This document shows positions 1 to 7,629 of a stretch of DNA of 64,000 nt, one piece after another (within the stretch, counting starts at the first letter, position 1; each line of letters begins with the position of its first letter). The stretch covers positions 44,874-108,873 of the forward strand of contig JAPOVA010000018.1 in assembly GCA_026708385.1 (NCBI GenBank), read 5' to 3'. The notes beneath the pieces are model-generated. The model saw nothing but the letters and a program-made list of their open reading frames with translations, did not search any database and had not been told where the DNA came from. Made by a program: the position numbers and the translations under genes. The DNA is from Simkaniaceae bacterium (GTDB taxonomy: Bacteria > Chlamydiota > Chlamydiia > Chlamydiales > Simkaniaceae).

Positions 1-224
1 CGCGCCTGCTTTGCGTCGAGGTATCCCTCGGTGTCGCAATCCCGCACCGAGGCGGCAAAACGGGTAGGGTACTCTTCGCAAGGGAACGACGTAATCGGCT
101 CCACGCCGCTTTCTCCCCGCAAAAGAGCGCGGTAAAACCTGTCGATATCGGTACCGAAGCAGGAGACGAGGCCGGCTCCCGTAACCACGACCCGCCTTTT
201 GCGCACGGTACCTCCCTTGTTCAT
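1..224 (-). CDS. fabF: 3-oxoacyl-ACP synthase II, N-terminal part (cut by window edge)
   Basis: Only the first 74 codons are present; the gene runs off the left edge. The translation begins MNKGGTVRKRRVVVTGAGLV, and the VVVTGAGLVS stretch followed by a short helix (FYRALLRGESGVEPI) is the usual start of a KAS-II condensing enzyme, which elongates acyl-ACP with malonyl-ACP in fatty-acid synthesis. The catalytic Cys-His-His lies outside the window. Its ATG overlaps the rsfS stop by four bases (ATGA), so the two are translationally coupled; rsfS-fabF is also the order I recall from Chlamydia. Confidence 0.85.
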   Translation of the reverse strand, partial: MNKGGTVRKRRVVVTGAGLVSCFGTDIDRFYRALLRGESGVEPITSFPCEEYPTRFAASVRDCDTEGYLDAKQA

Positions 225-619
225 GATATTTCCCCCACCATTGCGTCCGCACCCCCCCGATCGGCCGTTGCGGGGACGACATCCACGATACGGGCACCGG
301 GCCACAATCTTTCCGGCCCGTACCTCTCACGCATTTCCGGGATAAATAGGTGAACGATAATGGAGAAGTAGTCGACCACGATCCACTCGCCATACTCCGA
401 ACCCTCCGATCGGACGGGCACGGAACCCCGTTTTTTCGTCTCCTCGAGGAGCGCATGCATGAGCGCCGTTACGTGACGCTCCACACGACCGTCCGCCACC
501 AACATGTAGTCGGTAAGAGAAGATATCCCTCTAATATCCAATACGATAATGTTCTTGGCTTTCTTGGCATAGAGGAGGTCGACCATCCCCCGGAGTAGCT
601 CTAAATCACCCTTCATCAT
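221..619 (-). CDS. rsfS: ribosomal silencing factor RsfS (Iojap/YbeB family)
   Basis: The 132-residue protein has the family core: KKAKNIIVLDIRG, then SSLTDYMLVADG, a helix with HVTALMHALLEE, and the GEWIVVDYFSIIVHLF strand pair. RsfS binds ribosomal protein L14 on the 50S subunit and blocks subunit joining when nutrients are short. The start is one of two adjacent ATGs (619 or 616). It overlaps the stop of a degraded nadD C-terminus just upstream and is coupled to fabF downstream. The length is normal for the family. Confidence 0.92.
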   Translation of the reverse strand: MMKGDLELLRGMVDLLYAKKAKNIIVLDIRGISSLTDYMLVADGRVERHVTALMHALLEETKKRGSVPVRSEGSEYGEWIVVDYFSIIVHLFIPEMRERYGPERLWPGARIVDVVPATADRGGADAMVGEIS

Positions 620-690
620 CCCCGCGAGTGTAAACGGTTACCGGCTATATAGTCCAGAACCTTTGCGGGAAGCGGAATCGTACGGACAAC
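616..690 (-). pseudogene. remnant of a nadD C-terminus
   Basis: Read on the minus strand, the last ~20 codons before rsfS give PAKVLDYIAGNRLHSRG-stop. The intact nadD, 650 bases upstream, ends PAKILDYIADHHLYLRG-stop. The DNA shares a recognisable block (ctatatagtccagaa.ctttgcggga). Further upstream the similarity fades. Since nadD commonly sits directly before rsfS in bacteria, this may be a decayed copy left after duplication, or the scar of an insertion that copied the gene end. Confidence 0.6.
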
Positions 691-1275
691 GTCCGAAGGC
701 GTCGGATCAGATCCCGTCACGTACACCGGGGAATATCCGGTTTGAACTCGAAATACCCGATCGCAGGTGTCTCGTCACGGATCGACCTAAGGGGTGGGTT
801 AACATGTTTACGGCACCCGGACAGCCCCGTTCACACGCAAGGGTAAAAAGTGTCTTACCACTTTGATCCGGAACATCGATCGATGCACCATACTCTCTCG
901 GCAACACCTTCATCGGATCCGCTTCACCAAGTGAAGAGGCCGAGTTGAATGCAGGCTGCTACGAGCTTGGGATCATCGTGAAGGGAAGTGATGATCGAGA
1001 ATATGGAAGGTATCCACATCACCCCGATCAAGTCGATCATGGTAGGCCCGGTAGGATTTCTCCCGAAAATTATCCGATGACCGCAACGGCGAACCGTTAC
1101 CGACATGCGGTGTGGGGGGGTCGGACGGCGACGTCGTTCCGGAGGTCATCGGCGCGGACATATGTTCGTAGCTACGGACACCGGGAACGACACGGCCCGT
1201 TGTATCCGTTTCGTTCGGCAGGTTGTCAAGATCGGTACGGAGGAGGTCTTCGGAGCAGCTCTCATCCGACCCCCG
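691..1275. other. gene-free stretch between nadD and the nadD remnant
   Basis: About 580 bases with only short, overlapping, unconvincing reading frames on both strands. A 7-bp inverted repeat (gatcatc, 971-977, with gatgatc, 990-996) could form a hairpin but has no T-run. I see no RNA gene signature. The stretch looks like decayed sequence. Confidence 0.5.
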
Positions 1276-1857
1276 TTACCCCCGCAGATACAAATGATGA
1301 TCGGCTATATAGTCCAGAATCTTTGCGGGAACCGCATGACCGCAATATAGCCCCTCCGCCAACCGTTCTCGAATGTGTTGACTGCTAATTTCCATAACGG
1401 CCGTACGCACATAGCGTGCTACCGGAAAGAGATCCCGCACCTTCCGTTCGGGGTAACCGCGACGTACGCCGATCACGGGGGGAGCCAAAGAGAGCAACGT
1501 CTCCCACTCTTTCCAGAGGGACAACCCTTTCAGACTATCTTCCGCAAGGATGAGATGGAAGGAATCCTCTCTCCCCCGTATCAGTCGGCGCACGGTGTCG
1601 ATCGTATAGGAAGGAGGAGGGCGTTTGATCTCCCTATCGGTGGCTTCGGCCCAAGGGAGATCGGCAACGCCCCTTTTTACCATCTCCAACCGGTGCGAGG
1701 GAGTGGCTATGGGTGGCTTATCCTGCTTGAAAGGAGAAACATAGGCAGGACATACGAAAATACGATCAAAAGAGCATAACTCCTTTATCTCAACCATGAG
1801 GCTGAGGTGGCCAAAATGGAAAGGGTCAAAGCTACCCCCGAAAAACCCGACCTTCAC
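1276..1857 (-). CDS. nadD: nicotinate-nucleotide adenylyltransferase
   Basis: This enzyme joins nicotinate mononucleotide to AMP in NAD synthesis. The 193-residue protein starts MKVGFFGGSFDPFHFGH, containing the nucleotidyltransferase GSFDP..GH signature that binds ATP phosphates. It has the conserved late motif ISSQHIRERL (family SSxxIR) near residue 158. The ATG overlaps the stop of the upstream coiled-coil gene by one base, so the two are probably co-transcribed. The length is normal. A degraded second copy of its 3' end precedes rsfS. Confidence 0.93.
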   Translation of the reverse strand: MKVGFFGGSFDPFHFGHLSLMVEIKELCSFDRIFVCPAYVSPFKQDKPPIATPSHRLEMVKRGVADLPWAEATDREIKRPPPSYTIDTVRRLIRGREDSFHLILAEDSLKGLSLWKEWETLLSLAPPVIGVRRGYPERKVRDLFPVARYVRTAVMEISSQHIRERLAEGLYCGHAVPAKILDYIADHHLYLRG

Positions 1858-3194
1858 TACCCTTGTTCCGCTATCCTATCTCCCAACCGAGCGAGGGCTT
1901 CCGTTTCTCCGTCAAGGAGCATTTTGAGCTCATCATAGAGCTCTCTGTAGAACATCCCCTTGGTAAAGTCGAGAGCCGACCCTCCGAGCTCTTTCCGGTA
2001 GCCGTCGATTTGCACCTTGATCCGCTGAATGAGGGCCTCTCTTTCTTCGTAAAGATCTTCCATCTCATCCAAGGCCGTTGCGGATTCCTCTCGCCTGTGC
2101 AGAATCACCCCTTGCAACATCAAGAGCAACTTCTCCGTTATCCGTCCCTCCGGAGAGGAGTCGGGTAGTTCGTCGACACAAAGTATCCTTCCCTCTACCC
2201 TTTTCGCCTCTTCTTCCAGAGCGTCAAGACTCTTTCCCTCCGCCTCCTCGATAAAGGCCTTCAACTGCCCGTTACTCTCCTTCCTCTCCCTCTCTCCGGT
2301 CGATACCGAAGAGGATTCGCGACTCCGTCGCACATCGGTCCGGGAGCCCCCGCCCCCCGACGGCTGCTTCCCTTTCTTCAATCCCCTGTTCGATCGAAGC
2401 GTAGCCATCGACTCATCCCAAAGAGCACTCAACCGCTCACGCACGGAAGCAAACACTTTGCTATCCAGGGGTAGGACTTTCGCACACGCCTGCAATACCT
2501 TGACACCGTCAAACACCGATCGGGAGCCATCCTCGCTCCCCCCCCCTTCCGCACTGAGGATGAAGAGACGCACATCTTCGGCAAAGCGTTCGCCGATAGC
2601 CCGTACGAGTTCTTTTCTTTTCGGAAAGGCTTGATCACCCAACTCGGAAATCCTCTTCAGTAACCTCCCCTTTGCGCCCGCGGCGATCTCGGAGACCGAC
2701 ACCTCCTTCCTCAGGTCATTGAGTCGCGTCGTTACTTTGCGAAAAAAAAGGACGCCCTTATGCCGTCCTACGTAGAACCTCTCCTCTCGCAGAAGAGAAG
2801 AGGCCCCTTCGGGAAGCGGAGGCACCGCGAGACGGTCGATCAGGCGATCGGAAAAATCCAAATCGGCATCTATCGAGTCGAGTGCGAACTCGGTCCTTTC
2901 GATGAAGGAAACCATCTTCGCATCGAACTCGGTCCGGGCCCGATCCACCAGGCGACTTACCTCCTCGTATGCCTCTTCCGAACGTCGACGTACCTCACCT
3001 TCCACACCCTTGAGGAGGGAGGTAAAGAGCCGTTTCGCCGCCCGCAAGTCATCGAATCGAAACGGTCCGGTCCGTATGCCCTCCCGCATGAAAGCAAGTA
3101 CCGATGCCAGCTTTTCTTCCCCGGTTTTTTTCTCCGCAACGGAACTCTCAAGGGCACGAAACGGCTCCGACCGCTCTTTCTCTTGCTTGTTCAT
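1857..3194 (-). CDS. coiled-coil protein of unknown function, possibly related to Chlamydia CT768
   Basis: The protein is about 445 residues, charged and helical throughout, with no membrane segment or signal peptide. Long heptad-like stretches flank a low-complexity linker (GLKKGKQPSGGGGSRTDVRR) around the middle. I do not recognise a domain. In Chlamydia a large uncharacterised gene (CT768) lies next to rsfS, so this may be its positional counterpart; the link rests on position, not on an alignment. The chosen ATG (MNKQEKERSE) is preceded by AAGG; the frame stays open to 3230 with another ATG. It is coupled to nadD by a one-base overlap. Confidence 0.7.
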   Translation of the reverse strand: MNKQEKERSEPFRALESSVAEKKTGEEKLASVLAFMREGIRTGPFRFDDLRAAKRLFTSLLKGVEGEVRRRSEEAYEEVSRLVDRARTEFDAKMVSFIERTEFALDSIDADLDFSDRLIDRLAVPPLPEGASSLLREERFYVGRHKGVLFFRKVTTRLNDLRKEVSVSEIAAGAKGRLLKRISELGDQAFPKRKELVRAIGERFAEDVRLFILSAEGGGSEDGSRSVFDGVKVLQACAKVLPLDSKVFASVRERLSALWDESMATLRSNRGLKKGKQPSGGGGSRTDVRRSRESSSVSTGERERKESNGQLKAFIEEAEGKSLDALEEEAKRVEGRILCVDELPDSSPEGRITEKLLLMLQGVILHRREESATALDEMEDLYEEREALIQRIKVQIDGYRKELGGSALDFTKGMFYRELYDELKMLLDGETEALARLGDRIAEQG

Positions 3195-3230
3195 CCTTAC
3201 CGAAGAATCCTTATGGGAGGGGGGCATCAC

Positions 3231-3548
3231 GCAGCTCTTCCGTGCCCCGAGGTTCTCCTCAGTTTACCGGATCCTCTTCGACATGGCAAGACGCCCCGGT
3301 TTCGGAGTTCGGACTCCGTCCGCACGATTCCGGACGCACGTCCGAATATGTGTTGCATACATTCGGCACATTGTGTACAAGTCATCCCCTCGATGCCGAA
3401 AGAGGAGGTGTCCGTGACCGGCTGTTTACGGGAACTGTGTTCCTCGCCACCCGATACGGAGGAAGCGCGAGGAGAACTTGCCGAGAGAACGCAAAAACGG
3501 GGGTCGTGTTCCCCGCCACCCGATACGGGGGAGGTGCGAGGAGAGTTT
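3231..3548. other. divergent intergenic region with a 43-bp direct repeat
   Basis: This stretch separates divergent genes. It contains two similar 43-base blocks, 3437-3479 and 3506-3548, spaced 69 bases apart, each with a gaggaga element near its end. The second copy supplies the ribosome binding site of the gene starting at 3549. The 69-base period is a multiple of three and the frame is open from 3393, so the repeat could be translated (CSSPPDTEEARGE and CSPPPDTGEVRGE) if an earlier start is used. Confidence 0.5.
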
Positions 3549-3947
3549 ATGGTATTGAAGGAGGAGGCGGAGCGGTTTTCCGAAAAATTGGATAGGTTTG
3601 AGGACTACCTCGCGGATGGTTGCTTTGATTGCTTTTCCGGGTCCGATGGCGGGGTGGGGAGTTTGACCCGTTTAGCCGAACGAGCAAGCTCGATTCGTAA
3701 ACGGATCGAGTTCGCGCAGTTGCCGGAAAAACCGGGAGAGAAGCCGACAAGGAGAACGGAGACGTTGGAGAAAACAGAGCGGTTGATGATCGCTGCGGAA
3801 GAGCGTATAACGCGGACGATGCGATCGATCCTCTCCAAGAAAGAAGCCGTTGACGGGACGGCCGGGACGGCGCGACGGTCACCCGATGATTCACCTCGGG
3901 AAGCGGGGGAGGAACCGATGGGCGGGCCGGTTGCCCGGCTTTGCTGA
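3549..3947 (+). CDS. small charged helical protein, unknown
   Basis: The frame encodes 132 residues starting MVLKEEAERFSEKLDRFEDY. It is rich in Glu, Arg and Lys and likely helical, with a Gly/Asp/Cys break (DGCFDCFSGSDGG) around residue 24 and a low-complexity end. The start was chosen because gaggaga lies seven bases upstream of ATG 3549; an in-frame ATG at 3393 without a ribosome site would add 52 residues. No family is recognised. It is the only reasonable frame on the plus strand here and points the same way as the next gene, but it could be non-coding. Confidence 0.45.
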   Translation: MVLKEEAERFSEKLDRFEDYLADGCFDCFSGSDGGVGSLTRLAERASSIRKRIEFAQLPEKPGEKPTRRTETLEKTERLMIAAEERITRTMRSILSKKEAVDGTAGTARRSPDDSPREAGEEPMGGPVARLC

Positions 3948-4123
3948 GTTGCATCATAATCCGGTAACATCGGCCATCCGGAGGCAATGGTAAGTATCGC
4001 TCTCCTTTCCCGGAGAGGGGGGGGGTGAGAGGGTGCCGGTTTTATTCGAGTTGCCCCGTATGAAAAAAAGGGGAAACCCGCTAGAATGGGCCGTAACGTT
4101 CGTTCTACCGGAGAGCCTTGGAT

Positions 4124-5344
4124 ATGCCTGCCCGTTTAACCACGTCGGTCGTTTTGTTCGTCGCCATCTGTCTCGGTACCGTCCGGTCACACGGAGAGAG
4201 TCCGACCCTCCCCGGCAAGGGAATGTCCGGGACCGTTGCTACGAAGCGTACTGTTCCGTTCACGGGAAAGGTGATCGGCAAGCATGTGCGCATGCGTGTC
4301 GCCGCCAATCTCGAGGGGGCTATCGTCGCCGAGCTTACCAAAGACGACTATGTCGTCGTCAGAGGAGAAAAGGAGGATTTCTACGCCGTTGAGTCCCCTA
4401 CCGATGTCAAAGCGTACGTCTTCCGCGGATTCGTCATCGACGGTATCGTTGAGGGTGACCGGGTCAACATCCGGCTTGCTCCCGATAGGGAGGCCCCGGT
4501 CATCGGGCATCTGAGTACGGGCACCAAGGTTACGGGGACGGTGTGCGAAAACGACGGCAGGTGGTTGGAGATCAAAGTGCCCGAGGATACCCGTTTCTAC
4601 ATCGCCAAAGAATACGTGGAGTACGTAGGAAATACCGACATGAAGGCGGTCCGTGACGGAAGGAAGGAGAGTGTGCGCAAACTCTTCGAAACGACGAGGA
4701 CGTTGGCCCGTAAGGAGCTCCTCAAACCCTTTACCGAAATGGATTCCGAACGGGTCATGTACAACCTGCGTACCGTCATCAATGACTATATCGATTTTCC
4801 CGAGTACGTTACGAAAGCAACCAAGTTCCTCGACCGGTTCCGAAATGAATACCTTCTCAAAAAGGTCTCCTTTCTTGAAGCCGAAGCGAACGGAAAGGGT
4901 TCCTTGCCGGAGGCCGAAACGAACAAACCGGTATGTGCGAGCAGACGGGAATCCGCGGTCCGTTCCGCCCCGCCCGACGGAGGGTCATCCACGGGAGAGT
5001 CGATCTCCCTTACCGATCGCATGAGGGTTTGGGAGCCCGTCGAACAGGCACTCTACCTCGATTGGTCTACGGGACACCATGCAAAGACCATTCGTGATTT
5101 CTACGCCGATCAAAAGCTCAACAGTCGCACGATGACCGGGATCGTCGAAACTTACGGAGAGCCGGTGAAATCCAAGCCCGGAGATTACTTGCTCAAAGAG
5201 GGAAACGTGCCCGTGGCCTACCTCTACAGCACTCACGTAAACTTGGAGGAATACAGGGGTAAAAAGGTCTCCCTCTCCGTCTACCCGCGAGACAACAACC
5301 GGTTTGCCTTTCCCGCCTTTTACGTCCTCTCCGTTAATGGTTAG
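4124..5344 (+). CDS. exported SH3-domain protein
   Basis: The 406-residue protein has an N-terminal signal peptide (hydrophobic TTSVVLFVAICLGTV, probable cleavage near SHG). Two bacterial SH3-like modules follow: one around residues 50-100 (VIGKHVRMRVAANLEGAIVA) and one around 108-165 (VEGDRVNIRLAPDREAPVIG), each with the R.(A/G)P/N hallmark. The rest is a helical domain, a Ser/Pro-rich linker and a C-terminal region (residues ~300-406) I do not recognise. Such modules often bind peptidoglycan or cell-envelope ligands, so a periplasmic role is likely. ATG 4124 has ggagag eight bases upstream. Its 3' end overlaps that of convergent rmuC by 11 bases. Confidence 0.8.
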   Translation: MPARLTTSVVLFVAICLGTVRSHGESPTLPGKGMSGTVATKRTVPFTGKVIGKHVRMRVAANLEGAIVAELTKDDYVVVRGEKEDFYAVESPTDVKAYVFRGFVIDGIVEGDRVNIRLAPDREAPVIGHLSTGTKVTGTVCENDGRWLEIKVPEDTRFYIAKEYVEYVGNTDMKAVRDGRKESVRKLFETTRTLARKELLKPFTEMDSERVMYNLRTVINDYIDFPEYVTKATKFLDRFRNEYLLKKVSFLEAEANGKGSLPEAETNKPVCASRRESAVRSAPPDGGSSTGESISLTDRMRVWEPVEQALYLDWSTGHHAKTIRDFYADQKLNSRTMTGIVETYGEPVKSKPGDYLLKEGNVPVAYLYSTHVNLEEYRGKKVSLSVYPRDNNRFAFPAFYVLSVNG

Positions 5345-6566
5345 TCGGCATGCGTTCGACGGGGGGAGGCGTTTCGACGGTTATGCTCTCCGGAGCGGCG
5401 CCCAGTCTTCGTAGCTTTTCTGCGGAGGGGGTCACCCGCTTTTCAAAGGAGTTGATCGTCTTGTTATAGGCATCTACGGCCTGCATCAAACCCCTACCCA
5501 CCCTTGCCAGGTGTTCGTTCACCTTGGCAATCCGTTCACACAGTTCACGCCCCACCTTGCTGACCTCCTTGGCATTTAAAGAGAATTTCTCCCGTCTCCA
5601 TGCAACGGCCACCACGCGCAAGAGGGCGATCAAGGTGGTCGGTGTCGCAACGACCACCCCGTTTTCCGGGCCGCATTCTATCAGACTCGGATCATGTCTC
5701 AAGGCCACGCTGAAGAATTGATCGGAAGGCAAAAAGAGCACGACAAAATCGACATTCTCCTCGTCATCACCCTGTTGATACCGGTCACGCTTGCGTCCCA
5801 GACTTTTGACGTGTTGCCGCAGCTGCCTGGCATGTTCCGTAAACTTTACCTTCTTTGCCTCCTCGTCGTCGAGTTCGGTTGCCTCTAAAAAGGCCTTTGC
5901 GGGGGTCTTGGCATCGACGACGACATACTTTTTCCCGGGAAGGCGAACGATCAAGTCCGGACGCATTCTACTCTCCCCCTCGATACCCTTTTGCTCGTAG
6001 AAATCGCAGTGTTCGATCATCCCGGCGAGCTCGACAATCCTCCTGAGTTGCACCTCCCCCCACCGCCCCCGCATCGTCGGATTATCGAATGCTCGAGCAA
6101 GTGTAGCGGTCTGCTTGCACAACTCCCTTTCCGATGTGACGACCGCATTGATCTGCGTCCGAAGAGAGTCCCGATCCCCCCTCCGCTCTTTTTCCATATC
6201 GCTCATCTTCCGATCGAGATCGGAAAGTGTCTCTTTGATGGGGGTGACAAGGGTCGAGAAGGCATCCCGTTTTTTCTCGAGATCTCCCCGCGCCCTCTCC
6301 TCGAATACGGCAAATTTCTCCTTTGCCAAAGTGAGGAGGAGGTCACTATTTTCGGCAAGTGCTTTGCGAGAAAGAGCTTGAAAGGTCTCCCCGAGACGCT
6401 CCCGTATCTCGGCCTCCGTTTTTTCCACAAGAGCGAGCTCCTTGCGTAGGAAAACGACCTCCCTCTTGTACTTTTCGCTTCGCAACAAGAGAAAAATCGA
6501 AGAACCGGCGAGGGCACACGCGATCGCGGGAAAGAGGAGATCCGGCACCGATTCATCCCTCCTCAT
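5334..6566 (-). CDS. rmuC: DNA recombination protein RmuC family
   Basis: About 410 residues: an N-terminal membrane anchor (LLFPAIACALAGSSIFLLL), a long coiled coil (~30-150), then the RmuC nuclease-like domain. The latter carries the typical GRWGEVQLRRIVELAGM and RPDLIVRLPG..YVVVDAKTP segments; the D...DAK residues match the PD-(D/E)XK fold. RmuC is thought to limit recombination at inverted repeats. ATG 6566 overlaps the pssA stop; an alternative GTG at 6548 has a perfect AGGAGG eight to nine bases upstream and may be the real start. It sits beside pssA-nrdAB, an order I recall from Chlamydia. Confidence 0.9.
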   Translation of the reverse strand: MRRDESVPDLLFPAIACALAGSSIFLLLRSEKYKREVVFLRKELALVEKTEAEIRERLGETFQALSRKALAENSDLLLTLAKEKFAVFEERARGDLEKKRDAFSTLVTPIKETLSDLDRKMSDMEKERRGDRDSLRTQINAVVTSERELCKQTATLARAFDNPTMRGRWGEVQLRRIVELAGMIEHCDFYEQKGIEGESRMRPDLIVRLPGKKYVVVDAKTPAKAFLEATELDDEEAKKVKFTEHARQLRQHVKSLGRKRDRYQQGDDEENVDFVVLFLPSDQFFSVALRHDPSLIECGPENGVVVATPTTLIALLRVVAVAWRREKFSLNAKEVSKVGRELCERIAKVNEHLARVGRGLMQAVDAYNKTINSFEKRVTPSAEKLRRLGAAPESITVETPPPVERMPTNH

Positions 6567-7413
6567 CCTGTTCGTCAACCTCCGGCTCGAAGTCGACGAG
6601 TGTTTCCGATTTTTTACCCGCAATCAACCGGGTAATCGTCAGGGTGCACCCCGAGAGAATATAGCCGAACGACCCGACCAATAACACGACGGAAAAGCAG
6701 TGCAAAATACCGTATAGGACGAAGCCGGTGAAAAGGGCGGTAAAGATGATCAGGTAGAGGGAAGGGACGCGAATACGGAGGGCCTTCAAGCTGGGAAAGC
6801 GCCACTTGGATACCATGAGAGCGCCCATCACGATCATCACACCTATCAGAATGACGGCATTCACCCCTTCGGAGAGCGGGCTGAAAAAGGATGTGAAAAG
6901 GGGAGAATGGAAAAGGAGGGGAACCGATACCGCTCCCGCAGCCCCCATCGGAATGGGTAATCCCGTAAAATTTTTCTTATGTGCCGAGGCGGCGGCCGCA
7001 TCGCTCCGGGCTTCCTGCACCCTTACGTTGAAGCGAACCAGGCGAAGCACCCCGCAAAAAGTATAGAACATCGCCCCCGCAACGGCAAAAAAGGCGACCC
7101 AGGAACCGCTGCGCGGCTGGAGTGTTTTCAAAAAAAGGACCGCGGGGGCAACGCCGAAGGAGATCGTATCGGCAAGGGAGTCGAACATCACGCCGAATTC
7201 ACTCTCCGCTCGGATAATGCGCGCTACGGCGCCGTCGGCGAAATCGGCCAGACCGGCCAAAAGGAGCAACAAGGCAGAGGAGTGGAGTAACTCGTACGTA
7301 CCCGCCTCCGATGTCGAAAGGTTCACTTTGAAAATCACGAAAAGGCCGCATGCGATTCCGAATGTCGTGATAAAATTGGGCAAGAGATAGATCTTTCTCA
7401 TGATCGAAATCAT
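6553..7413 (-). CDS. pssA: CDP-diacylglycerol-serine O-phosphatidyltransferase
   Basis: A 286-residue integral membrane enzyme making phosphatidylserine from CDP-diacylglycerol and serine. The CDP-alcohol transferase signature D-G-x2-A-R-x8-G-x3-D-x3-D is complete: D60, G61, A64, R65, G74, D78 and D82. At least six hydrophobic segments follow the pattern of the family. The C-terminus is acidic (VDFEPEVDEQDEEG). A second in-frame ATG at codon 5 (MRKIYLLPN) may be the true start. It overlaps rmuC. The next gene, nrdA, is divergent. Confidence 0.92.
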   Translation of the reverse strand: MISIMRKIYLLPNFITTFGIACGLFVIFKVNLSTSEAGTYELLHSSALLLLLAGLADFADGAVARIIRAESEFGVMFDSLADTISFGVAPAVLFLKTLQPRSGSWVAFFAVAGAMFYTFCGVLRLVRFNVRVQEARSDAAAASAHKKNFTGLPIPMGAAGAVSVPLLFHSPLFTSFFSPLSEGVNAVILIGVMIVMGALMVSKWRFPSLKALRIRVPSLYLIIFTALFTGFVLYGILHCFSVVLLVGSFGYILSGCTLTITRLIAGKKSETLVDFEPEVDEQDEEG

Positions 7414-7629
7414 ACATGAGTAAGCGATTTAAGGTCATTATTTTCGCAAAGCCACCCCATCTCCTCCGGTCAACGTGGAACGCCACCGTAGCGTCGCATC
7501 GGATAGGACCTCCGACCTCCGTACGGAGGGTCACTTCGGGGGTCGAAAGGGGCCGGAGATTGTAGCGAAGAAAAGTTTCGTGAGATATGCTCTTTTGTGA
7601 TACAAGCATGATAAACGTCAAATGGCAAC

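Noticed and set aside
971..996. Hairpin as an intrinsic terminator
   Set aside because: No T-run on either side and not placed just after a gene end.
2760..3392. Long plus-strand open frame running through the coiled-coil gene
   Set aside because: It is antisense to a gene with coherent protein features and has no plausible start until 3393; only the 3' part outside that gene was kept.
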